From Enchytraeus crypticus (taxonomy: Eukaryota > Annelida > Clitellata > Enchytraeida > Enchytraeidae): a stretch of DNA of 64,000 nucleotides. The position numbers and the translations under genes are program-made. Below, piece by piece: positions 15,501 through 27,161 of the stretch (position 1 is the first letter of the stretch; each line of letters starts with the position of its first letter). The stretch is taken from assembly GCA_905160935.1 (NCBI GenBank), contig CAJHZI010000608.1, forward strand, positions 1 through 64,000, read 5' to 3'. A model generated the notes under the pieces. The model made no database searches and was not told where the DNA came from. It saw only the letters and a list, made by a program, of their open reading frames with translations.

Positions 15501-17782
15501 ATGTTGTGGGGGGGGGGCTAAAAAAATTTGTCACTACTGCGTCCGGCTCATAGAGTGAGTGTATCCCCATATCTTACCCTCCTACTCATACTCGAACTAA
15601 AGTCAGGGTAAAAACCTAAAATGCCTAAAATCCTACATTTGTTTTGGAAAAAAGTAGATTAATTTGTTCAGCTCTGAAGAAACTCTGTGGATCTGGACTA
15701 ATTGCAAAAGTGACGTAATTTTGTCGGCAGGGGGGCTTAAGCCCCTCCCAGCCAAGGCTGTTTGCACCACTGCTCCGGAACAGAGTTTGCATTTTTTACT
15801 TAACCCGTTTTTCCTTTAATACATTGGTTAAAGTGAAAATTGAGAGCTAGTGAAACGGTCAAAATTTTTCAGGCCAAAATTTTTCAAATATGGGCCCCTA
15901 GTGGGGCCCATATTTGAAAAAAATCAAGCTAATAGAACTAAGTTCTCTCTCATACCCCCCCCCCCAACAACTGCCCTTATAAACATATTTACACATCGAA
16001 ATTGCCATAGAAGCAATGAAAATACAATTTAATTTTTTTCGCTGAGCCGAAAGGGGGCCCGGGCCCCCCATCCCTCCTTTAAAGGATAAAGGAGGGCTAG
16101 ACTGTTAATGCTAGGGGTGCAGCAAATTTCAAGTACAAATCTGGCCGTAACCGGATTAGAACTAGATAAAATTTTAATATTTAAAAAAACTATATAAAAA
16201 CTCTCGGCCACAACATCTTCGATCTTGTAATTGAATTGGTACATTCTTTGGCAAGATAAAACCCATCTCTTTCCGCCATAGGTCTAAGTATTGACCCACT
16301 TGTCTTGGATCTTGGACTTGCACTGCTTTGCTCTCGCTTTCTCTTGTGGTCTCTGTGTACTCAGTCATTATCGTACGGTGCTTTGGCGTCTGTTTGAGTA
16401 GAGTTTGCAAGAGACGTCCCTGACATTGCCTTACGGCGAGGAACCGGACGTTAAATTGTTATTGATTGATTGCTAGTAAAAACGTAAATGTGAAGTACTT
16501 TACCAGTTTTTAAATATAGGATGTATACGTTTAGTTTAGCGATTATGCATATATCAACCATCAACCTAAAATTTATCAAGAAGCTCAATATCCAGGTTTT
16601 CAAGAGAAAGGAATATATATCAATGGCATGAACCTCTGTGCATGTGAAAACATTAGGAACAAATTTCAATCAGCTTATGAAATTACTGTGATCAATACAA
16701 ATAATGTTTCTAGAGAAAACAGGAACTTTTATTAAATGTTGTAGGTAATTAATGTCTGATATCTAGCAACGTTTAAACAATTTAATGATTCATAATCAGA
16801 CATATTTGATTTCGCATTAACACACTAAGTACTTTGATCAAACATTTGGATGCAAATATTTTTTTTCTTCCTCAGATCTATCTCATTTAACATACAGAAA
16901 AGAATATAGGAAGCAAAATTCAACGTTTTTTAGACAATCTCTTGCAAATGGGATTAAGCGCACCTGGTTGAGCTGCGTGTCAAATTAATAAGTTAAGCTA
17001 CATTAAACCTGGTTAGTACATGGATGGGTAACAGTCTTGAAAACTGAGTGTTGACAGCTTTGAATGAAAAAATTCCCCCCTGTCTAGGGGAAGAATTTTC
17101 TAAAATCTGCGGAGGTTGCCATCAGTCAGCTAACAAAGACAACGTTTACTAATAACCATGGGGAGAGAGAGAGAGAGTGAGAGGAGAAATTAATGAAAAT
17201 ACTAAAAACCATAGCTGAGAAAGGAAACTTTGTACAAACAAAACAAATGCGATTATCACATTTGGAAACAAATGCGATTACCACGTGTACTGCGTGTAAT
17301 TATATGACCAATAAAGCATGTTAACCCAATAAATGTTTGCATTTACATTTGATCATATAAATTTACATTTGTCGTATAAATTTGATGTGGAAATAAATAT
17401 AACAGAATTTACCAGAGTTTACCAGAACTACTACCATCTTTAGCTATTCCATTCTTTATTCAAACTTAGGTAGCAGGAAAATGGGGAAAAAACCAAGGGT
17501 TTATTTAAATCCCCAATTATACATGATTACAACATCCAGCTTGTTTTAAAACTATTCACCGACACCGCTTTGACAAACTCCTCACTCACAGAGTTTCACC
17601 TAATAGCCAGATTTCAATTTAATTGAACCACTCAAATCCGTCATACTGAAACAAACTATTTAAATACAATATCTACGATTTCAAAGAAAATAAGTGATAG
17701 ATACAAATACTAAAGAGCAATAATAATACGAAAGTAGCCTGTAAATAAAAAATACTAACTACTCGGGATTCATGGCCGACAT
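6517..17782 (-). CDS. Rab1: Rab1 small GTPase, 7 coding exons, complete
   Basis: Rab1 controls tethering and fusion of ER-derived vesicles at the Golgi and early autophagosome formation; it cycles GTP/GDP on membranes through a prenylated tail. Coding exons on the minus strand, 5' to 3': 17782-17760, 15347-15275, 10143-10096, 9295-9248, 8664-8569, 7916-7785, 6717-6517. They total 621 bp, 206 codons plus a TAG stop, with all junctions GT-AG and in frame. Visible motifs: P-loop GDSGVGKS (18-25), switch I TIGVDF (43-48), switch II WDTAGQE (65-71), NKSD (124-127; vertebrate Rab1 has NKCD), ETSAK (152-156) and a C-terminal GGGCC for double geranylgeranylation. Length matches the family (about 205). 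The start is the ATG at 17782, giving the usual [16 protein letters not shown] opening. Intron 2 (10144-15274) holds a broken LINE. The 3' UTR must lie left of 6517, but no polyadenylation signal was found. Rab1 and not Rab8/Rab35, from the switch regions and the tail. Confidence 0.97.
7060..7176. mobile_element. Possible hAT-like MITE
   Basis: Starts AGGGGTGTACTGGATTTG and contains ACAAATCTGGCCGGAACCGG and AAACTATATAAA, repeated at 16112-16196. The AGGGGTGT-type start resembles hAT ends. Terminal inverted repeats were not confirmed. Confidence 0.45.
7180..7258 (-). mobile_element. tRNA-SINE family A, partial
   Basis: Reverse-complement fragment: tail motif, the GACATCGC region and the B box (GGATTTGAACCCC on the plus strand). 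The head is lost. Located in Rab1 intron 6. Confidence 0.75.
8071..8240 (+). mobile_element. tRNA-SINE family A with inverted-duplicated head
   Basis: Full SINE from about 8099, preceded by an inverted copy of its own first bases. 8071-8098 and 8101-8128 form perfect 28-bp arms separated by GG. Located in Rab1 intron 5. Confidence 0.92.
8892..9032 (+). mobile_element. tRNA-SINE family A
   Basis: Complete copy with slightly diverged A box (TGGCGATGTCAG), intact B box and GAGTGAGGAAACAGACGTT tail. Located in Rab1 intron 4. Confidence 0.9.
9690..9795. repeat. Short tandem repeat with TAGGCCTA core
   Basis: Four copies of about 27 bp of ATAGGCCTATGTAGCGATATA type, in Rab1 intron 3. Confidence 0.75.
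10202..10368 (-). mobile_element. tRNA-SINE family A with inverted-duplicated head
   Basis: Reverse-complement full SINE. Its head (10301-10333) is followed, after the spacer CC, by a perfect inverted copy (10336-10368), giving 33-bp arms. Located in Rab1 intron 2, just upstream of exon 3. Confidence 0.92.
11605..11718 (-). mobile_element. tRNA-SINE family A, head truncated
   Basis: Tail CTTTACCAGCTTTT, GAGTGAGGAAACTGAC-like motif and B box are present in inverse orientation. The A-box end is missing. Confidence 0.85.
11890..14640 (-). mobile_element. L2/CR1-like LINE, 5'-truncated and frameshifted
   Basis: Non-LTR retrotransposon copy inside Rab1 intron 2, same strand as the gene. Read from 14607 downward: the C-terminal half of an AP-type endonuclease ([15 protein letters not shown]), a linker, then reverse-transcriptase blocks including [16 protein letters not shown] (about 13170-13230), GVxQGSVLG disrupted by a one-base frameshift near 13040, and [14 protein letters not shown] (usual YADD changed to YSDD). 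It closes with the conserved tail HWLPVxx[35 protein letters not shown]. The open frames are 14607-13513, 13041-12568 and 12520-12101, so the copy is dead. The 3' end carries a GAGGAAACAGACGTTAAA-type motif and a (TTA)n tail on the minus strand (11898-11970). The clade (L2 or CR1) was not resolved. Confidence 0.9.
14725..14895 (-). mobile_element. Short non-autonomous retroelement, family C
   Basis: Minus-strand reading: a body with ATAAGCTACATAAGGTATGG, AGGGATTAACTTGTTGATC and AGCAGACTTTGAGTATGAAT, then ATGTACCTTGAACC and a variant of the CTGCC..GGCAG stem-loop and TGCACTGAAGAGAG. Related at its 3' end to family B but with a different body. Confidence 0.7.
15047..15070. repeat. (GA)n microsatellite
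   Basis: Pure GA tract in Rab1 intron 2, possibly the tail of a decayed family C copy that precedes it. Confidence 0.85.
15398..16110. mobile_element. G-rich DNA-transposon-like remnants
   Basis: CAGGGGCGGATCCAGGAATT followed by G runs (15398-15530) and GGGGGGCTTAAGCCCCTCC (15730-15750) have the look of non-autonomous DNA transposon ends. A near-perfect palindrome lies at 15880-15921 (19-bp arms, spacer TAGT), and GGGGGCCCGGGCCCCCC at about 16052. Family not identified. Rab1 intron 1. Confidence 0.4.
16112..16196. mobile_element. Possible hAT-like MITE, second copy
   Basis: AGGGGTGCAGCAAATTTCAA, ACAAATCTGGCCGTAACCGG and AAAACTATATAAA match 7060-7176. It is immediately followed by the LINE tail at 16190. 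Confidence 0.45.
16190..16475 (+). mobile_element. 3' end of L2/CR1-like LINE
   Basis: Encodes the remnant LRSCN...[10 protein letters not shown] of the LINE C-terminus, followed by a 3' UTR nearly matching 19620-19882, and ends with an ACGTTAAATTG motif plus a (TTGATTGA)n tail. 5'-truncated; inside Rab1 intron 1. Confidence 0.75.
16962..17090 (+). mobile_element. 5S rRNA-derived SINE, second copy
   Basis: AAGTTAAGCTAC and GGTTAGTACATGGATGGGTAA match 5S rRNA better than the copy at 2384. The same non-5S tail (GTTGACAGCTTTGAATGAAA) follows. Located in Rab1 intron 1. Confidence 0.8.
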
Positions 17783-18111
17783 GTTGATGGTTTGTTTATC
17801 TACGTGTATCTGTCCCTGTGAGACTCGATTGCTATAATTTAAGCAACAATTAAACAGAAACGACTTATGGGCCGAGGGCAGGGCTTGCTATCCGTTTGAT
17901 ATTGTCGTTATATATACGCTGAGATTTGTCAATAGATTTATCTTTCCTCCTCAGAAAAACTCCCCTTCTTTCTACACACACACATCAAATATGGCCGACA
18001 CTTTAACGTTGCTATCGTAATTTTTAAAAAATTGTTTCTCACTGCAATCAACAACAATCACAGCTGGGTGATATCATGGGTAAAATGAGTGATATGGAAA
18101 ATAATATTAAA

Positions 18112-19055
18112 TATATCTCTTAGTGCACTGCCTACTGGCAGGTCCATGGTATGTAACGCCTCCATTCTTCTCTGTCTTCCGCCTTCCTTTTCATTTCCAC
18201 ATATGAGTGGGTCTTTAAATCATCTAACATACCTCATCTCGGTCTACCCCTGCCGCTTTTTCCTTCCATTCTACCTTCTATGACCTCTTTTAATAGACCT
18301 TCCCCCCTTATAATGTGTCCTATCCAACACTTCTTGCTATTTCTTAATACATTTATCAACTGTCTATCTGTGCCAACTCTCTCCAGAACTTCCTCATTTT
18401 GTAACCTTTTGAGTCCAGCTAATCCTCTCTTCTCCAAATCTACATTTCCAATGCCTCCAGTTTCCTAATATCTGCCTTCCTTAAGGTCCATGTTTCACAT
18501 CCATACAACAGCGTGGTCAAAACCAAAGTTTTCATATCTTTATCTCTGTGTTTTTCTTTAAACTTTTTATTAATTGTTCTTTTCTATTACAAAAGGCCGC
18601 TTTTGCTCGTGCAATCCTACTGCATATTTCCGTCTCATATTTCCCGTCATCGGTTATAGTATGACCCAAATATTTGAAACTCCTTACCTGTTCCAATTTC
18701 GTACCATTTACTGTGATATTAACTTCACCTTTATTATTGGACACTCTTATAACCTTGGTCTTTTCTATATTAATCTTCATGCCATATCTCAATGCCGTAT
18801 CATTCAGACTATCCATTACCTTCTGCAGTCCAGTCTCGCTGCCCGCTACCATTCCTTAGTCATCTGGAAATTGTACATCTTATAACAAATTTCCTCCTAT
18901 TTTTATTCCTTCTTCCATGTCTTCCATGGCTTCCTCCATCACTGCCTCAGCGTAAATGTTAAACAGCAGCTGCGAAATGCTACAACCTTGTCTTACTCCA
19001 CGTCCTATTTCACCTTCTTCTGAGTATTCTTGCTGGATTTTGATTACTGCTCTTT
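18112..19055 (-). mobile_element. RTE-like LINE 3' fragment (parent of tail families B and C)
   Basis: Read on the minus strand: GVRQGCSISQLLFNIYAEAV, then a damaged FADD box (FPDD followed by a stop), MVAGSETGLQKVMDSLND, SFKYLGHTITDDGKYETEI and, in another frame, EVLERVGTDRQLINVLR...WIGHIIRGEGLLKEVIEGRM. These are reverse-transcriptase palm/thumb and C-terminal motifs of an RTE-like non-LTR element; the clade is uncertain. The 3' end (18112-18165) is the stem-loop CTGCCAGTAGGCAG followed by TGCACTAAGAG and a short purine tail. Confidence 0.8.
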
Positions 19056-19114
19056 TGTTTACTGAAAAAATATATACATGTATATATAGGTCTAACTACA
19101 AGCATTATAATATA

Positions 19115-19882
19115 CATGTAAACTATAAAACTCATATTTCAGCAGTCTTTCGTTCTTCTTTTTTCTATATCCGTCAATTTCGTCAAATTCGGAAGTCCCT
19201 TGATATTAATTCCGCCACTGTTTTAGCTAATGCGCGTGTCCATTCTAAACTAGATTACTGTAACTCTTCCCTGAATGATCTCCAGAAGACCTCTCTAATT
19301 CATCTCCAACACGTACCAAATTCTCTTTCTAGAGTCGTCTGTAATGTAAAAATACTCAAGTCCCACACCTCTTCTCTTCTTAAGAAACTGAACTGGCTAC
19401 CAGTCTCCGAACGAATAAAATTCAAGATAGCTTCGTTGACCTTCAAAAGTTTAAATTACGGTAAACCATCTTATTTATCTGATCTTTTATCAATCTATCA
19501 ACCCTCTCGTAGTCTTCGTTCCTCTAGTAAAAACCTCACAGTAACAAATATTAAATCTGTCATGGGCAGACGCTCCTTCCTGTTTTCTGCTCCCACAATA
19601 TGGAACTCTCTGACACAAGATCTTTGATCTTGTAATTGTATTGGTACTTTCCTTGGCAAGCTAAAAACCCATCTCTTTCCGCCATAGGTCTAAATTTAGA
19701 CCCGCTTGCCTTGAATCTTGGACTTGCACTGTTTTGACTCGCTTTCTCTTGTGGTCACTGTGTACTCAGTCGTCATCGTGTGGTTCTTTGGTGCCTGCCT
19801 GTGTAGAGTTTACAAGAGACATCCCTAACATTGCCTTATGGCGAACAACCAGACGTTAAATTCTTATTGATTGGTTATTGAT
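19115..19882 (+). mobile_element. 3' part of L2/CR1-like LINE
   Basis: An open frame ending near 19627 reads [50 protein letters not shown] and GRRSFLFSAPTIWNSL, the C-terminal region of L2/CR1 reverse transcriptases. The 3' UTR (19628-19882) ends with CCAGACGTTAAATTC and TTGATTG-type repeats. Same family as 16190-16475 and, inverted, 45574-45715. It abuts the oppositely oriented RTE-like fragment at 18112-19055. Confidence 0.85.
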
Positions 19883-20217
19883 TAATTGATTGTGAAGCTA
19901 AGTGACATATATAACAGATATTTTTATATCTGTTATTTACTTACTTTAGTCTATAAATATGTCTAAACTACTTGATATCAATATGTAACATTATCTTAAC
20001 TTAACTTAATTATACTGATTCAGAAAGTTGTAAAGACTTGTAGCACCAGTATACTTGTTATCTCAAACCACAATACAGAGATAATGTAAAGGAAAAAATA
20101 CAAACCTTGACAAATTGAAAGGCTTCAAAAGAAGAACATAAGAAAAAGTAAACACTCACAAACATTCCACACACACACATAAGTTTCTCACATATAAACA
20201 AACACACATGTACACAA

Positions 20218-20440
20218 TTATGCGGTACTGTTTGTCATAGCATAGCATAGTATGAGGCGGTACGGTTTGTCATAGAATAGTATGAGGTGGTACGGTTTGT
20301 CATAGAATAGCGGAGTATGAGGCGATACTGTTTGCCATAGCATGGCACAGTATGAGACAATATAGTTTGTCATAGAATAGTATGAGGTGGCACGGTGTGT
20401 CATAGCATAGTAGCGTATGAGGCGGTACGTTATGAATGAC
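20218..20440. repeat. Degenerate tandem repeat, about 30-38 bp units
   Basis: Six or seven copies of TATGAGGCGGTACGGTTTGT with CATAGAATAG linkers. The minus-strand open frame over it is an artefact of the repeat. Confidence 0.75.
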
Positions 20441-21661
20441 TTCGTTTTGAAGATGAAAAATGTGAAAGTCGAAGGAATGGTTGAAGAGAACTCCACGATA
20501 TTTTGAGAATGGTAGAGGAATTGAACGTGTGAAAGAAAAATAGAAGACTGCTGATAAACATATTATCCGCCCATTCCATTGACGTCAAGCTAAGCATACG
20601 CTTAAATAAACTCTACACTTCATTATAATAATCACACTATAGTAATTTAAAATAATATTATACTTAACTTTACTATATAATTAGTATATATAGTATTACT
20701 CTCATTATATCAGAACATCATTCCTTGACAGTTGACACACTGAAATTTCAAATAAAACTATAGACCAGACAGAAGCTTTACTGTTCCTCCTTTGTAGCCT
20801 GACTAAAAATTAGATCGATTGTAGCAGAACTACTATTAGACCTGGAGGAAAATTAAAAAGGACTCTGACACTGGACCCAGAGAAATACTCAACTTGGTTT
20901 GTCATTGTGGAGCATGGTTAGCCATCCCTGATAGGAGCACGAAAAGATTCAATTTAAGTCTTTTTGATTGGGAATGGATAGTTGTTAGAATTTCAGTAGC
21001 AGAACAATGATGACTTCAATTTTTTTGTTTCATTTTTTGTTTATTTCATTAGTTCATTTATTTACTCATTCATTCATTCTTCATTTAAATGTTTACTGCA
21101 ACGATATAACGAAGCACTTTAACAGACTGTTGCGCTTAGATATGCTGATTCGTAGTGATTAGACCTAGTGGATGTTATATCATATAAAGACTGGCAATAT
21201 GATGCAGGAAGTTAAGATTCAAGTCAGATAGTTAATTAAGTCAAGAAGCTAATGCAAACTTTAAGATAAGCATAGATATACTAGAAAGTTCTCATTCACG
21301 ATGTGTGAAATATACTCTGGTTAGCGCCCACGACTTCGATTAAACCAGGTGTAGGTCTGTTAGGACGGTTTGCATATTATGAAGTCCAATTCTCAATTGA
21401 TTTAACAGAAATTCTACATATGAAATTCAAAAGTCCAAAAAATTCCAAATTCAAAAATTCACAAATCAAACCCACACCCTTACACTAATAAAGTCATCAA
21501 TGTCGAAGTGGACTTACATATTATGCAGCCTAATTGGTATATGAAATATGGAAGATTGGTAGCATCAAGGGTGAGCATACACAATCACATGTACCATACA
21601 AAATATTTTGTGAATGTGATTAGTACCCACGACATTGGTGAATAGTTAGGCAAATTCAATT

Positions 21662-21903
21662 TATCAATAGCGTAGTGGTTAGAGGTGGCAGATTGTGTCA
21701 TGAAGTTTTAACTGAGGTGAATTGAATTCTGTTGGGTGCGATTCCCAGTCGCGCTAATCAGAGATAAAAATCTTGGAAATTCACAGGAATGGTTACATGG
21801 ATAGTGGACTAAATTGCTGAACAGTTAAATATGTTGTATTAGAAGTGACAGATGTCAACAAAGTTCATCATTTCACTCTAATGCGTTTTTACTTCTTTTA
21901 AAG
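21662..21903 (+). mobile_element. tRNA-derived SINE (family D)
   Basis: Box A-like TAGCGTAGTGGTTAGAG and box B-like GGTGCGATTCCCAG, then a body (AATCAGAGATAAAAATCTTGG ... AATGCGTTTTTACTT) repeated at 38700-38985. Different from family A. Confidence 0.75.
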
Positions 21904-22329
21904 AAATCTTCGAATTTTTGCCATTCTCATGTTGTGACATATTTAGATTTGCTTAATAGTGACGATTTGCGGAATAGTTTACTTTAGCAAGTGAACTGGA
22001 GCTGTTCAATTGAAAGCAAGTGTCCGCATAAGTAAGCACTACCCTCCCCCTCCCCTCTCAAGTGATTCGTATCACTATATTTAAAATTAGATAAACTGTT
22101 AACTGCATAATTATATGAAGAAAATATTGTTACTATATTTCAGAGGTAAAATTAGTTATTCAAAATATTGTTGCGAATTATTGAATCATTAAAGTGTTCT
22201 TATTAAGAAACAAAGTGTCTTGCCTAAATAAGAGCGAACTTTGCCCCTTTGAAGACTATGAATTGTCCTTACCTAAAAAAATGTCATTAAATGGGCAATC
22301 TGGCAAGGATTCGACTGAAACTGATTATA

Positions 22330-22466
22330 GCTGGGGCCAGTGGCGCAGTCGGTAAGATACTCAACCGCGGTTTAGTATGTGCGGGGTTCAAATCCTGGGC
22401 TCGCCCGTCACTGACATCGCTTTCAAGTGAGGAAACTGATGTCAACCTTAGCCTTTTTGCTTTATG
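22330..22466 (+). mobile_element. tRNA-SINE family A
   Basis: A box TGGCGCAGTCGG and B box GGGTTCAAATCC are the best preserved in the window; tail GAGGAAACTGATGTCAACC. Located in the Rab1-kinesin spacer. Confidence 0.9.
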
Positions 22467-22859
22467 GCAAGGTGTGTGCTAGATTTCGACAGGAGAGTCT
22501 TAAATCTAGCAGAGCTCAAGTCAAAATCTTGCAGGTCTCATAAACTCTGCGAGAAAAAATTGACGTTATTATGTTAACCGGTATTTTTGCTGCCTAACAT
22601 TCCCACAAAATTATATTTTAATTAAAAAAGCACTGTACGGCTTGTAAGTGTTACCTACAGGGAGTTTATAATGTAATGAGCTAGCTGATAACTTGGGCCT
22701 ATATCTCTAATCGTCGATACATTGCTACATGTGCCGTAGTCACTAGCTGCTCAGCTATGGTGTATACAGTTAGTTAAGCAATTCCACAAGGAAATTTAAT
22801 TATGTTACTTAATAGAATTATTTCAGTAAATGTGTAAATTTTATATTATTAAATAATAG

Positions 22860-23065
22860 TAATGGATCATCGTCATCTACATCATCATCATGGTCATTAC
22901 TATCGTTATCATCATCATCATCAGTAATGATGAATAGTTTACTTACATGTATATAGGCAACTTTTAAACTTTCTATTTTGTTGCTACAAATTATTGGAAA
23001 CTTCTGTAGAAATCATTCTAGCTCTCAAAGTATATCAATAGAAACGGAGATAGAAATAGAGCGAG

Positions 23066-23120
<55 letters not shown>
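22860..23120. repeat. (CAT)n, (GATA)n and (GA)n microsatellites
   Basis: CATCATCAT-type tract (22860-22925) and GATA followed by GA repeats (23053-23118) in the spacer upstream of the kinesin gene. Confidence 0.9.
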
Positions 23121-23891
23121 TGAAGATCTATTAGTGTCTTCGGCAATTCTGTTATTTGTTGTTGATTATTGTTAGTGATGATGAGCATGATGAAAATGAT
23201 AATGGCGATTGCGATAGCGATGATTTTATGACAAAATAGAGGATGTAATTATTCTGCTTGACTAATCTGTTAGTCTAAGATGCTTTGAGTAAGTTTCACA
23301 ATCTCTTGCAAGTGTATTTTCTTTCTATAATTTTATACTATATGTACCGGACATCCTCATTGACACAATTTCCGCAGAAATACTGAATTTTCTGCAACCG
23401 CAGCTAATTTTGAAAGCAACAATCTCTTCAGATTCATTAACTTTTTTATTTTAGTAAATTTGTGGATTAATTTACTATTTATAGAATTAACTGTTATAAG
23501 TTAAGATTATCACAGATTTTAATGATTTAATTTCTTTACCTGCCAAATAATATGATACTGTTCTTGCTTCTAAATTTATGAGTCATGTTGCCTAATGCAA
23601 GATGTTCTATTCCTTATTCCTACCAGTTTAAGCTGTTTTTTTCAATTTATCAAAATATTTAATATCAATTTATTTAATTGCTTGAATACAGGTGAAAATC
23701 AACTGGTATTAGGCCTAAGAAAAATATCATAATTGCAGTATATGCCTTGAGCTATCAATAGGTCTACCGCTCAAATTAAATGACTTTTTAATTAATTAAT
23801 AATCATTTTAAAACTTTTACAACTGTTTATTTACGTCTTAGTTTGTTTAATTCGAAATTTTAACTATAAAAGGAGGGAAAGAGCAAAAAAA

Positions 23892-25905
23892 ATGGCCACA
23901 AAATCCAGGATGTCGATGACTGACGATTCAGAGAAGGACAATATTAAAGTGGCTGTTCGCGTCAGACCATTTATATCCTTTTATTTATTTATTTTAAACC
24001 ATTACACTTTACAAAATAACAACAATATACAATAAACTGTGACAGTGAGCAATGGTTTGTGGCTTCCTGAGGAGCTCTAATTCTGCTCAGGAAGCCACAA
24101 CTTATTAGTTTGCCATAGCCTATGGTTTTGTTTGATGTTCTGTAAATGTTGGATTGTGTGTTAGATAGTCGTATGCAGTAGATAAAAGTATTAACCTAGT
24201 TCCGTTACATGCGCCAGCCACGATCTGGAACTCTTTACCTACTAATCTTCGCTCCTGTTCTTCTCCATATATTTGGGTTATGACATACATTTTCCATTTT
24301 CCCACCATAGACATTCTCTATCTATTCTGAACATTATTTGATCACTGGACCTGCTATCAGTTTATCAATTCTCCTCAGTCCATTTCTTTTGCAGATTGGT
24401 CTGGGTGAATTGATATGCAGTGATGCGTGCTGTGAGGACGTCCATGACATCATTCCTGGATGAGGAAACCGACGCTAAACCTTTATTAGTATTAGTTTTA
24501 TGTTTATGCCCTGGAGTGTATAGGGCCCTTGGCTAAAAATAAGATAAAATAAGGACTTTATTTAATTAAAACAAAGATGAAAACGAAATTATTAAAATAA
24601 TTCCTCTACGCTCTGGAAGGCCGCATTCGCCAATGTGCCACGAACGCAGACCGATTAAAGCGTTGGAGTGCGACAGATAGGCGCTGCCATAGAAAGGCCT
24701 TTTCTCGTCAGTCGCCAGTAATAGCGCTAGTTCACCAAGCTAATTCGTTTATGAAGTCAGACGCGGCAGAGTTGAAGGAGCCCAAGGTCTCAAAAGCAAT
24801 TGGCAAGAAGATGTAGCTGCTAGGGACTTTGGTATATTTAAGTGACTTCCTATGGCAGCGGCTTCAGCAGCTGAGCCAGCAGCCGCGCATGAAAGGCTGA
24901 GATTGCTTGCTGAGAAAGTGTATGTCACAGTGACATTCCAGCTGATACACTTGCCTTCAGTTCAATGAATTTATGATACACCGTCCGATAGTTTCCCATC
25001 TGAGAGACTCAATCATTTAACTGCAATAATCTAATAATCTAATAGAGAGTTATTAAGGAGGCCCATGGTGCTTGCTATTTGCAGATGATCACGTGATAGT
25101 AGGAGATAGTGTGGATAAAGTAAGCGAGATGTTGGAAAACGCGAGAGAGGCACTGGAAAATAAAGGACTGAGGGTGAATAAGGAAAAAACGGAGCATTTA
25201 GAGAGTAAATGGAAGGGTGAGATGAAAAACGGAGATAGAGTAATAAGTCAGGGTGTGGAGTAAAGAAGGTAACAGATTTTAAGTATTTGGGATCTGTAAT
25301 AGAGGATAATGGGGAGTTGGAAAAGGAGGTTACTAGCAGGATTCAGGCTGGATGGGTAAAGTAGAGGGCTGCTAGTGGAGTGTTGTTTGATAGGAGAATC
25401 ACACTAAGACTGAAAGACAAATTTTATAGTTCTGTGGTGAGGCCAGTAATGATGTATGGTTAGGAATGTTGGGCACTAAAAAGGGAACATTTGCAGAGTT
25501 TGCATGTGGCAGAAATGAGAATGTTGCGTCTAATGTGTGGAAGAACGAGGAAGGACAGAATGGAAAATGAATATGTGAGGATGAATTTGAATGTTGAGGG
25601 GATAGGTTAGCTCAGTCGAGATTGAGATGGTATGGGCATATTGTGAGAAAGGCAAATGAGGATGTAGTAAAGAGAGTTTGGAGGGAAGAACTGGATGTTA
25701 AGCTTGAGAGAGGTAGACCACAATTGACTTGGGATGCGGTAATTAAGAAGGACATGAAAAATAGGGGATTGACTGATGATATGGTGTGAGACAGGGAGGA
25801 TTGAAGAAAGTCTATTCGTATCCCAACCCTGGTCAAACTGGAATTTAAGGGAAGATGATGATGATGATGATGAATCTAATAATCTAATAATAGAATACTA
25901 TACTA

Positions 25906-25942
<37 letters not shown>

Positions 25943-26391
25943 TAGCGCGAAAAATCTTTTCTGTGGCAGCGACTGTCTATTGCTCTCCAGCGATTCAATG
26001 CAGTCTGCTTCAGTGGCACTTTGGCTAAAGCGGCTTCCCAGAGTGCAGAGGAATTATTTTAATCGCTTTTTTAAAAAAAACTTTTAATTAAATAAAGTCT
26101 CTTTTATCTTATTTTTTAGCCCAGGGCCCTTTACAGCCCAGGGCATTAAAAAAAAAAAATAATAATAATTATTATTTTTTTTTACCCCGGTGTAAAGAAC
26201 CTGGGGTTTGATAAAAACGTTTCGAGCAATACGTGCTGAATCGCCGCCCGGCTACTCGAGGTCATCAATCGGCTTAAAAGAATTGTTGAAGCAGACTGCA
26301 TTAAATCTTTGCAAAGTCATGGAAAGCCTTTGCCAAAGAAAAGATGTCTCTCGCTTATCGCCGGTTTGCTCTGCAATAAGTCTGCCTATGC

Positions 26392-26428
<37 letters not shown>

Positions 26429-27103
26429 GCATATGCATGCAAAGCATTATTTATAATCTTTTTCTGCCAAAACCAAATACCATTTCTATTTTTTAAATGG
26501 ATTTTATCTGAGATAGAAGCGCAGTATTTAAGAAAATACCTTTTATTAAAAACGAACTATTTAATCTCATACAATCGTTTGGTCAAGTACGAAAAGTTGA
26601 ACATGTTAAGACCTAAGATAAAAAATTACTAATGCACACAAAATCATTATATTTCTGCACATGTTTGTCTGCATCGCCCTTTTCAAAGTTATTTAAAATG
26701 CTTCAGCAGTGACTGAGGGGTCAACAATAAAGGAACCAGGTCGAATTGACTCAAGTTACTGATTATTAAACTGCCAATTGATCATTTAAAGTCTACCGGT
26801 AGTCTGCCGAAGGTATCGGATAATATACAAAGTATTAGTAGATGTTGAGTTCAAACCTAGTACTCGCTATGTAACTGATATGGGTTCGAGACAAGAACTG
26901 ACGTTTAACTAAGTCAACCTACGTTACTAATTTAATCTATTTATCTTTACAGACGTAATCATCAAATTAGAGGATATTTCGCTTTATACATTCTCGGCAT
27001 TATCAATTTTAAGACATGTAATATGTGATATACAATCAATTTTGCAATTGTAGCGTTTTCCCCAGTTAATCTAATTCTTGTTGAAATGTAATGTTAACAA
27101 CTA

Positions 27104-27161
<58 letters not shown>

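Larger units (their letters stand above)
17783..23891. other. Divergent spacer between Rab1 and kinesin
   Basis: Contains both 5' UTRs and promoters, not delimited. LINE fragments fill 18112-19882; a SINE family D copy, a SINE A copy and microsatellites follow. Apart from these, 19883-21660 and 22470-22860 show nothing recognisable beyond the tandem repeat at 20218. Confidence 0.6.

Noticed and set aside
2384..17090. Functional 5S rRNA genes
   Set aside because: Promoter blocks are diverged, the 5' third is not 5S-like, and both copies share a foreign tail.
23865..23872. TATAAAAG box just upstream of the kinesin ATG
   Set aside because: It lies only 27 bp from the start codon, so a TATA-directed transcript would begin at or after that ATG. 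Possible only if translation starts at the second or third Met (23910, 23916).
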